A stretch of 42,608 bases of DNA from Rachicladosporium sp. CCFEE 5018 (GCA_002077045.2 KZ111148.1:1527678-1570285); one strand, 5' to 3'; numbered from the stretch's first letter, positions 18,224 through 28,975 are shown. Program-made: numbers and translations. Notes: generated from the letters alone by a model not told the origin.

Positions 18224-19170
18224 TGATCGATGCACATGTCGAAGCGCCTGATTAATTATGCGTCGCTGATGAGGGACTCCCGGCTTACCAGAGCGAAATG
18301 TTGCCCGGCGGCAGCGACTCCGGACGTTGACGAGACACGCGACTTTTGTCTCGGTACTGGTTTCCCCAGACTCGGCTGGTCGGTGCGATCGTTCATGCAC
18401 CGTCGCGGCGTGGTCTCGGTGCAACCTCGCCAGCTTTGTGTTCGACCTGGATGGCGTTTGTTTGAAGCCAGAGAAGACCTCCGCCAGTCAATTGCTTGAG
18501 AAGGGTGTACGAGCACACAGATACAGAGTGAAAGATGTCAAAGATGCTATCAGCCCATTCCCGGATGGTCCAAGTGTAAGGCAGAAATTGCGTTCATTCC
18601 ACACGATTCCAGATTGCGGGGTCCTCGCATCCGTCACCCTGCGGAACCCAGACTGAGTTTACATAGCTCCAACCCACCTCGTCAGTACGGTACTCTGTCA
18701 ACGGTACCGTATGGCGGTGACGAATCGGAGGCATCACACATCGCTTGTGCCAGTCTGCATCTGGGCATCCGAGTACTCACCGATCCGTTGCTCTTCAAAG
18801 TATCCCGCATTATTGCTTGTGATGTCGACGTCGGGTTTGCCTCGTGGCATTGTGCCTTACTTTCTTGAGTACTGGGTTTTTGTGTTGCCTTACAGTCGGT
18901 ATTTGCGTTGACTAGACTATGGTACTGGTGAGAAAGAGCTGAAGCATATCGAAGCGTAGGTGCCACGCGACACTCGAAGCTTGACTTGATGCGCAGCATT
19001 GGACACGACGAAGAACTAGGTCGAAAGAGTGAAGGGATCACTGGGAGGACTTGCAATATTGCGCTTTGAGGCCTTCGGCCCGAGACGAAAGCCAGCGACA
19101 CAGTGTCCATGTCAGGATGGCAAGGCGAACGTCGAAGGATACCGAGTAGCGATTTTGCACAAAAGCTACC
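18224..19170. other. Spacer between gap-edge gene and SAT4-FucP fusion gene
   Basis: About 950 bp of single-copy sequence. Apart from a HAD-like motif at 18435-18476 (separate entry), I see no supported gene. The part closest to 19171 should contain the promoter of the fusion gene; an ATG at 19029 opens a different frame that stops after the true start, so it would act as an overlapping upstream ORF if included in the mRNA. Confidence 0.4.
18435..18476 (+). pseudogene. Possible remnant of a HAD-superfamily hydrolase (motif I)
   Basis: The plus-strand frame reads FVFDLDGVCLKPEK. A hydrophobic strand ending in D-x-D-G-V/T is the catalytic motif I of HAD phosphatases; CECR5/YKR070W-type fungal proteins begin this way. 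The open frame around it (18327-18656) shows no further HAD motifs, and no upstream exon is identified. It may be a decayed fragment or a chance match. Confidence 0.22.
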
Positions 19171-21777
19171 ATGGACACGGGACACTCAAACATCGAAGGG
19201 CGCGGGCCTGCCGTTCTGGCGGTCAGTTCGATCATACTGGCCGTAGCGACTCTGTTCGTAATATTCCGCATGATCTCCCGTGGCGCGATCGTGAAGAGAA
19301 TTTCCCCAGATGACTACCTGATGCTGGTCGCATGGCTACTCACCTTTGGCATGACATTCGCGGTTTGCTGGGGCACACGATATGGACTAGGGAGACATGA
19401 GGAAGACGTACCAGACGCATGGCAATCGACACTGAAGAAAGCAGACTATGCCTTCTCAGTGCTCTACAACCCGGCACTCATGGCTACAAAGACTTCGATC
19501 TTAATGTTCTATCTCACCTTGTCGCAGACGAACAGGACCTTCAGATGGGCCACAATCGCTACGTTGGTCGTGGTCAACGCAGGCGGTCTGGCTCTCACAT
19601 TCTTGAACATCTTCCAGTGTCGACCTGTAGGTGCAGTGTTTGCAACGCCATTACCGGACAACGCCAAGTGCACAGATATTGTGATCATATACCTCACTTC
19701 TGCACCATTGAACATCATCACTGATCTGGCCATCTTGTTTCTCCCAATGCCGATCTTGACTGGCATGCGCCTACCAAAGAAGCAGAAGATCATCTTGATC
19801 ATTACCTTCTCCTTCGGTATCTTCGTCGCTGCGGTCGACGTGGTGCGCATCGCATACCTACAAGAGGCATCACAGACTCGCCTAGCCGAGATCCAAAGTG
19901 AGAGTGGCGGCTCCGGGAGCTCGACTCAAGACACCGATTTCTCTTGGTATGCGTCACTCTCGTTCATGTGGAGCGTACTGGAAGTAAATGTAGGGGTATG
20001 CTGCGCTTGCGTTCCAGCACTGAAGCCGCTGGTTTCACGTTTCATGCCGCAGATGCTGCGAGACCGAGGCGATGTGACCGAAAAGTCTGGTACATTCTCC
20101 TTGCGAGATCAGACAGCCGATATGGCGAATGCGCACCGGATACCCTCAGTCATCTCACTCCCAGATGGCGTAGACGCAAACGCACATACACACGCATGCC
20201 CTCCGCGAGAGCAAGCCGAGGACGACGGATCAATGGGCATGATGGACTTCCTCACGACGCCCGACATGTCCGAATTCCCCAGCCGCCTCGACCGCACCCA
20301 GACAGCCCTGACAAACACCACCCGCCATACAGCTCCAGACTCTCCTGCGTTCTTCGACTTCGTGAACATGCAAGGCAAGAAATCCATGCTGCACATGACG
20401 AATCGCGAGTCCGTCTTCCCCATATCTATGGTAACAATCCTCTTCTTCATCTGGGGCTTCGAGTACGGCCTCCTAGATGTACTGAATCAGCAATTCCAGC
20501 GCGTAAGTCACATGACCGCCGGCCAGACAACCTCAATCCACTCCGCGTACTTCATCGGGTACTTCCTCGGGCCATGGCTGATAGGCAACTGGACGCTGCA
20601 CCACTGGGGTTTCAAAGCCTGCTACTCCGTCGGCCTGTCAATCTACGCCTGCGGCACCTTGATATTCTGGCCATCTGCAGTGCTTACGTCTTACCCAGCC
20701 TACCTCATCACAAACATCATCGTCGGCATCGGTCTCTCTGTTCTCGAGACTTCCGCGAATCCGTTCATAGCCCTCTGCGGCCCGCCAGAGTACGCTGAAA
20801 TCCGGTTAAATCTCTCGCAAGGCGTGCAAGCCATTGGCACTGTGGTCGCGCCGCTTATCGCGAACCGTGCATTCTTCCGCGAGAACTTGAATGCCCCGAG
20901 TCTGGTGAGCACGCAGTACGCGTACCTCGGCATAGCGCTCTTCACCATCGCGCTTGCAGTCGCATACCACTACGTCCCTCTCCCCGAAGCTACGCAAGAA
21001 GAACTCGAAGACGCTGCCGAGCGGCTAGACTCCGCTCATAAAGCCTCCATCGGTCGAGTGCCGGTGATATGGATCATCCTTTCCCTTGCCGCGCTCTCGC
21101 AATTCTGCTACGTGGGCGCGCAGGAAGTCGTAGGCACGACGTTCTCCGGGTACATGGCTGAAGTTGTTTCGCCAGACTGGAACGAAGCAAACTTCAACGC
21201 CATAGGCCACACGCTCTTCGCGCTTAGTCGCTTCATAGCAGCGGGGTTGAACCTCTTCATCAAGCCCCGATATCTCCTCTTGGCCTTCTATATCGGCACA
21301 ATACTCTTCTCCACGCTCGCTATGCATCTACCAGGCAAGACAGGCCTGACGATGATCATTCTGACTTACTTCTTCGAAGGCCCGCTCTTCGCGTTGATCT
21401 TCGCCCAAGGCCTGCGAGGCATGGGCCGCCACACCAAGTTCGCTTCCGTTGTCATCACATCCGCCATTTCCGGCGGGGCCGTCTTCTCGCCTATATCTAA
21501 TTACCTCGCGCTCGATGGCAAAGGGGCACAATACGCTCTCATCGTCGCCGCCGTGGTGTTTGGTTTCGGAACGCTCATGCCGATTGGCCTTTGCGCTTCT
21601 CCGGCGTTGGCGAGAGTCGTGGATCCGGTGAGTTCGAAGGATGCGAGTGAAAGGCCGAGTGAGACTAGTAGTCGGGCTAGCAGGGCGTTGAGTTTTCTCA
21701 ATATTGGGAAGAAGGAGCAGGGTGAGGGGGAGGCGAGTGGGAGCGTGGAGTTTAGGGAACGGAAGGCTAGTGCTTGA
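19171..21777 (+). CDS. Fusion of a SAT4/PTH11-type rhodopsin domain with a FucP-type MFS sugar permease
   Basis: A single 868-codon frame with no intron. Residues 12-295 form a seven-helix fungal rhodopsin (SAT4) domain: SPDDYLML after helix 1, CTDIVIIYLTSAPLNIITD with LPMPIL in the middle, and EVNVGVCCACVPALKPLVSRFMP at the end are family hallmarks. A polar ~110-residue linker (300-410) follows, ending KKSMLHMTNRES. Residues 415-835 form a complete MFS permease of the L-fucose/GlcNAc (FucP) type: VTILFFIWGFEYGLLDVLN, ETSANPFIALCGPPEYAEIRLNLSQG, and a cytoplasmic loop at about 620. The tail is Ser/Glu-rich. About 19 helices in total. SAT4/PTH11 proteins are GPCR-like surface receptors; FucP proteins import sugars. 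A sensor-transporter ('transceptor') at the plasma membrane is inferred. Single copy in this window. Confidence 0.9.
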   Translation: MDTGHSNIEGRGPAVLAVSSIILAVATLFVIFRMISRGAIVKRISPDDYLMLVAWLLTFGMTFAVCWGTRYGLGRHEEDVPDAWQSTLKKADYAFSVLYNPALMATKTSILMFYLTLSQTNRTFRWATIATLVVVNAGGLALTFLNIFQCRPVGAVFATPLPDNAKCTDIVIIYLTSAPLNIITDLAILFLPMPILTGMRLPKKQKIILIITFSFGIFVAAVDVVRIAYLQEASQTRLAEIQSESGGSGSSTQDTDFSWYASLSFMWSVLEVNVGVCCACVPALKPLVSRFMPQMLRDRGDVTEKSGTFSLRDQTADMANAHRIPSVISLPDGVDANAHTHACPPREQAEDDGSMGMMDFLTTPDMSEFPSRLDRTQTALTNTTRHTAPDSPAFFDFVNMQGKKSMLHMTNRESVFPISMVTILFFIWGFEYGLLDVLNQQFQRVSHMTAGQTTSIHSAYFIGYFLGPWLIGNWTLHHWGFKACYSVGLSIYACGTLIFWPSAVLTSYPAYLITNIIVGIGLSVLETSANPFIALCGPPEYAEIRLNLSQGVQAIGTVVAPLIANRAFFRENLNAPSLVSTQYAYLGIALFTIALAVAYHYVPLPEATQEELEDAAERLDSAHKASIGRVPVIWIILSLAALSQFCYVGAQEVVGTTFSGYMAEVVSPDWNEANFNAIGHTLFALSRFIAAGLNLFIKPRYLLLAFYIGTILFSTLAMHLPGKTGLTMIILTYFFEGPLFALIFAQGLRGMGRHTKFASVVITSAISGGAVFSPISNYLALDGKGAQYALIVAAVVFGFGTLMPIGLCASPALARVVDPVSSKDASERPSETSSRASRALSFLNIGKKEQGEGEASGSVEFRERKASA

Positions 21778-22138
21778 GTATTTGAGGGTGGGATTGTGAG
21801 GAATTAGCGAAGGTGTTATGGTGTTTGGGAGACTACATCATCTGTGGGTTTGAATGTGTGTATTTGTTGACGTCTGTATATACGACAGAAAGCAAGTTGC
21901 TGATCAAGTACATGTATGCTCGAGGTCGCAACGATGTGTGCAACACCCTGTACTTTGCCAAGTATTCGTTATGCGTACGTACAACTGACCGCGTCCAAGG
22001 GGTCTCATCCCCATCCTCCGGTGCCAAAGGAACCCCTTATCTACACTCCAGAGTGACATGCATCGTCCACGCCAACCGCAGCGGTGGCGTCTCGCCTCAC
22101 GTACTTGTCCTTCAAATCTGACCCAATCTCATGCCCAC
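21778..22138. other. Convergent 3' spacer between fusion gene and DUF3712 gene
   Basis: 360 bp between two converging genes. It should hold both 3' untranslated ends. No repeat, RNA gene or insertion boundary is visible. The alignment to copy A cannot be followed here because A starts at the window edge. Confidence 0.5.
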
Positions 22139-24912
22139 TCACAGCCTAACCTTCGCCCCTATTTCCCCTCCCCTAAACCATACCTCCTCCCCCCATCTCC
22201 CGACCTTCACCCCAACATCCGCCTCAGCCTTCAATTTCAGTGTGCCCCCCAACGCCCCCTTGACAGCCTCAAACCCCACACTGCCCAAATTCCAGTCCAC
22301 CGGCAGCCTAGGCGTCACGATTCCCTCGCCATGACTATCCACCGGCGGCACCGCAAAAGGCAGATCATACAGAATCGTGCCGACAACTTCGTCGTGGTAG
22401 AAAGCCGTGGCGTTGATGGAGGTGATGAAGAGGGTGTTGTGGGAGAGTGGGGATAGGAGGGTGAAGGTCGCCGTGGAGGTTATGAGGTGCATGGTGGCAT
22501 CTTTGATGAAGTGCGGCTTTTGGTCGTCCTTACCCGGTTCAACCGGGTCAGCGGGGTCATGGGGAGGATGGTCGTGCGATGGTGGCGTGGAGCCCAGCCG
22601 AGGTGTCGGGAAGGTGACATTGAATTTACTCAACGCTCTGCCCAGACTTGGCAGCGAGGGAATTGAAGCCGCGGAAGTCTGGAGGGTTAGGGTCGTGTTT
22701 AGCCCGGAGATGTACTGACTTAGGAGTTCGCGGCCTGTGGCGCCGTTATTGGAGGCGTAGGGTTCCCAGACTGCAGTTACGGGGATGAAGGCATTGTGGC
22801 CGAGACCCATTTCGAGGTTCCGTACTGTGGCGTGACCGAGGAGGGTGCCGTTGGTTAGGATATTGATGTCTATGTACGGTACCGTGGCAGTGTACTTCGT
22901 AGGGTTCGTGAGATTCACTAGTGCGGAGAGGGTGAGGGAGTGGGGTGCTGTGTCTAGAATGGCCAGATTGAAGATCTTGGGTTTGAGGTGGGTAATGATT
23001 GGGTTGTTAGGATCGGAGATGCCACTTCCAGGTGTGATGGCTGTGAGACATACATGTCAGCTGCTGATGATGTGAAGCGGCGAGCGGGACTGATGGCGGG
23101 GACAACGCACTTTCGTATATCATGTCATGGTCTTCGTAAGGGTCGTACAAGAAGTGAAGGTCATGACCTACGTTGAACAGGCACCTGGCCTTCAGCGGGT
23201 ATCTTCCTGATCACGAAAGCGCCCAGCGCGGTCTCTGTCTCCACGTCGACTTCAGCTTTGACCTGCAGCATCACGCCACGTCCTCCGAAGAGCATGGCTT
23301 GAAGCACGTCCGTGAAGAGGTCCTCGTCTGTGATATTCAGTGGTGCATTCCTGACCAGTGACTCGACCATCAGGGTCGGGCCATCAGACTCAGATATCGG
23401 CTCGATCCGATCGCTGCTCGCCTTCTGCCACTGATGCAAGTCAAGCTTGCCAAGCTTCTTGCCCTTGTAGTATACGTCCGCGTCGGCGCGGACTCGCGAG
23501 ACAGAGATGTTGAAGTTCATTTCTTCTGGCAGAGCCACGATGGCTTGTACCTTCGCGCTGATACGGGGGTTAGATGCAGGCGTGTTAGGCGATGCGAATG
23601 GGTCTGGCAAGCTGAAGTGCGTGTCTGCAAGAGTGAAGTTCTTGATCAAGGAACCGAACGTACGACCTGGCAGCGCGACTGGTACCGTAATCGATGAGAT
23701 GATGTCCGTGATCCATTGAGGTGTATCCTGGGAAGGCGAGTCCGATCCTTGCACGTACAACTTAGCGTCCTTGCCATGCAGGTACTTGCCCAGTATGGCA
23801 TCGAGTGGCGATTCGTGTGAGCCAGGGCACGCTTCCGTGAGTGTGTCAGGCAACCGGCGAACATTGCCCGTCACGTTCAACTCCACGTCCTGCTTCGGGT
23901 GGATGTAGAGGTCATGCGTCAATGCATCCGCCAGCATGATGTACGGATCGTTCTTGTTGCAGCCGGCTACCTTGATGGCAAACCCTAGGGGTGGAATGGT
24001 AAAATCGACTGGATAGTCATTCTTCACGACAAGGGCCACATCGGCAGCCATACCTCGTCCCGAAGGTAATGCCTCCTCTCGGAAGTTGAGCTTCTTGATC
24101 TTATACGAAGGCAGCTTCGGCACGTCTTCATTCGCGAACAGCATCTCTTGACGAATGCTTTGCTTGCCCAGACTGAAGAGACCTGACTTCAGTGGTACGT
24201 TCGCCTCACCAAGCACTCTCAGCTGGCCAAGCCGACCATTCAGGTAGTCATGTGCGATCCTCCTGATGCCATCCACATCGCCAGGATGCAGATCGCTGAC
24301 GAAGTCCACGTGCGTGATATCGCCATTCTGAATGCCAACTTTGATGGGTGGTACCTGTGCCGTGCCTAGAAGGACATTTCCATACTCCGGTAATGACACC
24401 TCCACGAAGCTCCTGCCTGACTCCACCTCGCGAGCAATCCACGTGCCGAATCTGCCCAAGTCGCGCACGAACTTCTTGTCCACTCTGCTGGCGTCCATGA
24501 CCAAGTCGCCCTGTATGCGCGCTCGCACGCCAGATGATGTGAAGGAGTCGATCGATAAGCTCTCTGGCTCAAATGTGATGGCCTGCTGTGCATACTGCTC
24601 CACTACGGAAGGCGCGATGAAGGCGAACACCATGATGGTGATGGCCAGTATGCATAGCAGCAGTAGTGCTAGTAGGCTGGGCCATCTTCGCTTGGCTGGC
24701 TTCTCGTCGCCGCCGCTGAGCGACCGCGGAGGCGATTGCGCGCTCCTCTCTCTTTGTGCCTCTCCGGTCTCTGCGTCCCGTTGCTCGTTGGAAGAGCGTG
24801 ATATGAGGGGCGTGCGCTCTGATGCTTCGATGTCCGGTTCTGGGTCGCGCTGTGTGAGAGGTTGCCCATCCGTGGACGCCATGACGGCTACCTGTGTGGC
24901 CGTAGCCAGCAA
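22139..24912 (-). CDS. DUF3712-type single-pass membrane protein (Tag1-like), copy B, complete
   Basis: Exon 1 is 24912-23172 and ends at the GTAGGT donor, as in copy A. The 3' splice site used in A (TAG) reads TAT here (G to T on the minus strand at 23050), so the acceptor is lost. The next AG, in TCACAG, ends at 23041; using it removes 9 nt and keeps frame, giving exon 2 as 23040-22139 and a protein of 880 aa instead of 883. The N-terminus is polar with one membrane helix near 78-102, then DUF3712-like beta-rich sequence with Asn-linked glycosylation sites such as NLT, NTT and NIT. The C-terminal part, cut off in A, ends GAKVRL. The role is inferred as in copy A. Confidence 0.8.
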
Positions 24913-25267
24913 GTGTCCCCGAGGTTCCGGACTAGTATGCGATCACCGTCTACCACTGTGGACCATCAAGCGAATGGAGTGGTACTGTATAGCGAGGTCT
25001 CAGCTTCTTGCGCGCCTGGAGCCCTCGAGAGATGGTGACGAACACCTACGAACCTGATGCTAAACCGCGATCGGCTAGGTCTCGATTCTCGGCAGCATCC
25101 GGCGATATCGGACCGTTCGGAACCTCAGATAAGCCAAACTCTGATCTCGTCGTGACGCTTGGGAAACAGTTTGGAGCTCTCACATCCGCGTTATTTTGTC
25201 AAGCCCACAAATACCGTCTTCAAAAGCGAAAAGCCACTGAATTCTCGCTCTCAACATACAGCTCAGT

Positions 25268-26380
25268 ATGGCCTCCATCCGCCTTCTTCGCCCAGCCAAT
25301 GGCTGCCTCCGGACGTTCCAGCATTCCTCACCGCCAGCCCGCTGCTACTCCTCTGCCAGCACACCTCAGACTTCGCCCTTTGCGCCTCGACACTTGATGT
25401 CGATAGCAGACCTGACACCAGCAGAATTGACCACCCTTGTCCGTAATGCTGCATCACACAAGACTGCGGTCAAGTCCGGCCATACACCGAAAAGCCTCCA
25501 GGGTGCACTCCTTGGCAAGACTGTCGCAATGCCCTTCAACAAACGCTCGACACGCACTCGTGTATCTACTGAAGGCGCTGTAGCAATCATGGGCGGTCAC
25601 CCAATGTTTCTAGGTGCGCAAGACATCCAGCTCGGTGTCAATGAATCTCTGCGTGACACGGCAGCCATGATCAGCAGCGTCGTCTCCTGTATAGTCGCTC
25701 GTGTCCATGGTCATGACGATGTTGCTACGATGGCCAAGTACAGCTCCGTGCCAGTCATTAATGCCCTCTCGGACCTGTATCATCCTTTGCAGACGATTGC
25801 CGACTTTCTCACAATTCACGAGTCGTTTCCTGGTGATGAGGCATCTTCGAAGACAGACTCCCTTGGTCTCGAAGGCTTGAAAATTGCCTGGGTCGGCGAT
25901 GCGAATAACGTCCTCTACGATCTGGCAATCGGTGCCCAGAAACTGGGGGCCTCAGTCTCGGTTGCCACACCAAAGGGCTACGAGATTCCGTCTTTCATGC
26001 GGTCTATCATCCAGGGCGCACACCCAACTTCCAATGCTCAGCTCATGGAGACAAATCATCCCGAGGAAGCTGTCAAGAATGCCGATATCATCGTTACTGA
26101 CACGTGGGTCTCTATGGGCCAGGAAGCCGAAGCTAAGAAGAAGATTCAGGACTTCGCAGGCTTCCAGGTCACGAACGAGATGGCAAGCAGGGGTGGCGCA
26201 AAAGAGGGCTGGAGATTCATGCACTGCCTACCTAGGCATCAAGAAGAGGTAAATGACGATGTCTTCTATGGACCCCGGAGCGTAGTCTTCCAAGAAGCCG
26301 AGAATAGATTATGGGCTGCAGTAAGCGCTCTCGAGGCCTTCGTGGTGAACAAGGGCAAGATTACGACGTCAAGTGCATGA
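25268..26380 (+). CDS. argB: Ornithine carbamoyltransferase, mitochondrial, copy B
   Basis: 370 aa, intronless, with the same motifs as copy A at the same positions (STRTR 94-98, HPLQ 172-175, HCLPR 319-323) and an identical targeting region. The five changes versus A are V133A, D190G, S264H, I329N and T370A. I329N lies a few residues after HCLPRHQEEV and is the least conservative. Both copies look functional. The upstream TGACTC of A is TGACGC here, so the copies may differ in amino-acid control. Confidence 0.97.
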   Translation: MASIRLLRPANGCLRTFQHSSPPARCYSSASTPQTSPFAPRHLMSIADLTPAELTTLVRNAASHKTAVKSGHTPKSLQGALLGKTVAMPFNKRSTRTRVSTEGAVAIMGGHPMFLGAQDIQLGVNESLRDTAAMISSVVSCIVARVHGHDDVATMAKYSSVPVINALSDLYHPLQTIADFLTIHESFPGDEASSKTDSLGLEGLKIAWVGDANNVLYDLAIGAQKLGASVSVATPKGYEIPSFMRSIIQGAHPTSNAQLMETNHPEEAVKNADIIVTDTWVSMGQEAEAKKKIQDFAGFQVTNEMASRGGAKEGWRFMHCLPRHQEEVNDDVFYGPRSVVFQEAENRLWAAVSALEAFVVNKGKITTSSA

Positions 26381-26968
26381 GCTCTCTCCTGAAGCTCTGA
26401 AAGATCCTGTGGTACTTTCGTTCGCACCACGAGTGTCGATTGACGCCTTGTCAGCCGCGGAGAGAGCGTCCCTTGATTGAGACATGATGCATAGCGCTCT
26501 ATATATTTCTCCAGTACATCAGTGGACAGTTGATTGTTACAGTGTAGTGTAAAGACGCTCTGGCAACAAGCTCTGGTCATGGAGAGCGCCTTCGAAACAG
26601 TGGTGGAGCGAAAATCGGACGCAATGCCAGGTCGCAGCTCTGTACGCAACCACCAACAGAGCCAGGAATCGGTCCACACGCTTGTTCCTGCATATTCAGT
26701 GTATACACACGCTGGTGGCTATACGCTGCCACTTGTGCCCGACTCTTTGTCGACAAAAAGCTTGGCATTCCGCAGTGCCTCCATTCACAGATGCCTTTGT
26801 CACAACACTTCCGGATTAAGTATCACAAAGCGTTACATCACTGCAGTGACAACTCAACACTCACTTCTCAGACGGATCACGGCTGCCATTACAACTGCTG
26901 TTTCGGACGACTTTCTCCCCGACCGCCCTCATACCCGGTTCTCATACATTTGCCAAAATCTACCGATC

Positions 26969-27565
26969 ATGTGCCGCCTCCTGCATGTCGAGTGGCGCTG
27001 CACCCACACGCAAACAATCTTCGAGTACTGCCGCGAATGCCCTCGAACTCCGGGTCCCTCACCCCAGCCCCTGCGTCCTTGCGATACTTTCCTAGCCCAA
27101 CCCGGCCCAAACCCCACAACTCCCACGGCAGACGAGTTCCGCAACCACTGCTGCCGCTTCACTTGCTGTCTGTCAGATCAGTCTGAGCTCCATGAGCGCG
27201 TGCGGGATCTCGAACGGAGCCTGGGTCTGCAGCCCGGAGCAAAGTTGAAAGGGCGACTGATGCCGAGCTGGACCAAAGGGAAGGGCGAGAAGGACCTGGT
27301 TGAGGCGAGGAAAGCGGTGGCGAGGTTAGTGAAACGGCATGGAGAGCGGTGTGAGGCTTTGTATTACGGGCTTGGTTGGTTGCAGCAGGGAGCCGAGGGT
27401 TGGAGGGTAGAGGTCAAGTTGAAGGACGGTGCGGGTGGGGAGTTGAGGGCACCGATCTCAGAGTGCAGTGCGAGGAATGTGCATCGGTATACGAGGAGCG
27501 AAGGAGAAGGCGACGGGACGAGGACGAACAGTATCAGCACTGCTAGTGCGCCGCCGCGGTCGTGA
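26969..27565 (+). CDS. Small Cys-rich protein of unknown function, copy B
   Basis: 198 aa, same length as copy A, with all N-terminal cysteines kept (2, 11, 21, 24, 38, 61-62, 66-67). The open frame continues upstream to 26534, but that part does not match A as protein, so the MCRLLHVEWRC start is preferred. The middle (about 88-118) is more changed, for example WTKGKGEKD versus WARGKGERD, keeping charge. Retained cysteines, length and reading frame between diverged copies support a real gene. Confidence 0.6.
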   Translation: MCRLLHVEWRCTHTQTIFEYCRECPRTPGPSPQPLRPCDTFLAQPGPNPTTPTADEFRNHCCRFTCCLSDQSELHERVRDLERSLGLQPGAKLKGRLMPSWTKGKGEKDLVEARKAVARLVKRHGERCEALYYGLGWLQQGAEGWRVEVKLKDGAGGELRAPISECSARNVHRYTRSEGEGDGTRTNSISTASAPPRS

Positions 27566-28251
27566 GCCCACGCTGTGTGCTCCGCCCGCATTTTGCGATG
27601 CCGCGAAGCTCCTGTCAGCGACCATCAGTAATGGAACCTTTCAAAAGAAGACTGCAACCCCGCCGGATCTGGCGAACACCTCATTTGCCAGCATATTGCC
27701 TTCATGTACTCAGCCAGTGCACTGAACGCTAACTGGCTTGCCCGGTGCATTCCGACGGAGATCTCTTCGGCAAACTTACACGACACTCTTTACGTCGTCT
27801 TTGTGTCTTTGGAACCATGTCTCAGCCCTCACATACGTCGCATGTACGCTCGATACTTACGGGGCAGGCTTGGAGGCCACGATGTTGCGCTGCTTGAGAG
27901 GAACCCCACGCTCGCAGTTCAGTCGGCTCCTCTATCCTACAACCTGAACTAACGTCTCGCATGGCGCAGCGCCTTTGTGATCAGTCAGTGCTCCATGTCA
28001 TGCTGCGTTCAGACGAGCTTCTGGCAGAAGAGAAGGATGGAGTGGTAACGCTAGCGCTTGCGTTGGAGACTGTATACAACGCACATTCGTGAACGACGAT
28101 GTCTACTTTCCCCTCACCCGTCGGAGTTCCCGCAATTCTCGCTCCGCTCGCAGAATCATTGTACTCGCTGTGCTAATCCCGCAGCCCTTCCCTCCTTTGG
28201 TATGGCATTACCCCGAGCCTCGTTCCCCTCCATGCTTCCGCCTCGTACACC
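27566..28251. other. Copy-B-specific block without a recognisable gene
   Basis: Does not align with 5342-6129 of copy A. Short open frames (82 codons at 27704-27952 plus; 106 codons at 28058-28378 plus) have no motifs and overlap the copia relic on the other strand. The block directly abuts that relic, so part of it may be degraded transposon sequence; I see no long terminal repeat or target-site duplication. Confidence 0.4.
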
Positions 28252-28485
28252 CTCGATACCCAATATTCGGCGAAGCGATTCAGTGTCGACTCGTGGCAGC
28301 GATTCCGTGAAGATGTCTGCAAGGTTCTCTTTCCTGTCGATGCTTCGGGTGTTGATCTGTCCTTCCAGAGTCGTCTGACGTAGGGAGTGGAGTTCCAGCT
28401 CGATATGCTTGGTGCGATCATGGAGCTTTGGATCCGTACTGATTCCCAAGGGAGTGTTGTTATCGATGTACAACACTGGTGACGG
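28252..28485 (-). mobile_element. Ty1/copia retrotransposon relic (RNase H end of pol)
   Basis: The minus-strand frame reads VLYIDNNTPLGIS, then DRTKHIELELHSLR, then RKENLADIFTESLPR. This is the usual order at the end of copia pol: a D-N RNase H motif, the R-T-K-H-I-x-(I/L) motif, and (N/Q)LADIFTKxLPR with Glu replacing Lys. About 75 residues are recognisable; no reverse transcriptase, integrase, gag or LTRs are found nearby, so it is a dead fragment. It lies just below the RBR relic on the same strand and is absent from copy A. Confidence 0.75.
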
Positions 28486-28599
28486 TGTGGAGAAGGGGAA
28501 ATCTGCCGGAGCAAAGGGCCAGTCGGAGCGCGCAGTAATGGTGCTATCAAGACGGTCGTTGTCTTCGCAAAGTTATCATGACGGCTGTCAACGAGCTCA

Positions 28600-28796
28600 C
28601 AGCAGATGTAACATTGCACATTCCGACAGCGGGTGCACGTGATCTTATCACATTGCTCGTCCTTGACGAAGGAAACCTTGCACTTGTTGCACCGCGGCAG
28701 ACACTCTATCGCCACCAACTCTAGTCTCTCTGAGCCCACGCTTCGACTTTCCAATATTCCTGCGGATCGACTTCGGGCGTTGACGAGACTCGTCAT
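28600..28796 (-). pseudogene. Relic of an RBR (TRIAD/RNF216-like) E3 ubiquitin ligase, copy B
   Basis: Reads ERLELVAIECLPRCNKC, then VKDEQCDKITCTRC, RNVQCYIC and a His-Asp-Asn-Phe. Spacing of Cys pairs fits an IBR/RING2 zinc module, and this copy keeps the Cys-Tyr-x-Cys that is broken in A. Below the module the frame runs into the copia relic in another frame, and upstream of it no RING1 or long frame is found. It is therefore a fragment although its core is open. It is related to but clearly diverged from the copy A relic at 6130-6440. Confidence 0.55.
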
Positions 28797-28975
28797 CCAG
28801 CGTGGGCGCGTTTCGCAACGCCTGGGCAGGCCTATGGACCTTCAGTACCTCGAAGACCACTGTGACAATCCTGCCAGCACTCACGAAGCTGAGCGCCCAT
28901 ATCAGGGTGTTTGCGGCGAGAGGAGCTTTACTGAACATCCGTTGATCCTGATTGCTTCCGCCCGAACTCCTTTCA

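Noticed and set aside
19944..20798. 284-codon second-frame open frame inside the SAT4-FucP gene
   Set aside because: His/Arg/Pro-rich shadow of the real frame; the main frame has clear membrane domains through the same interval.
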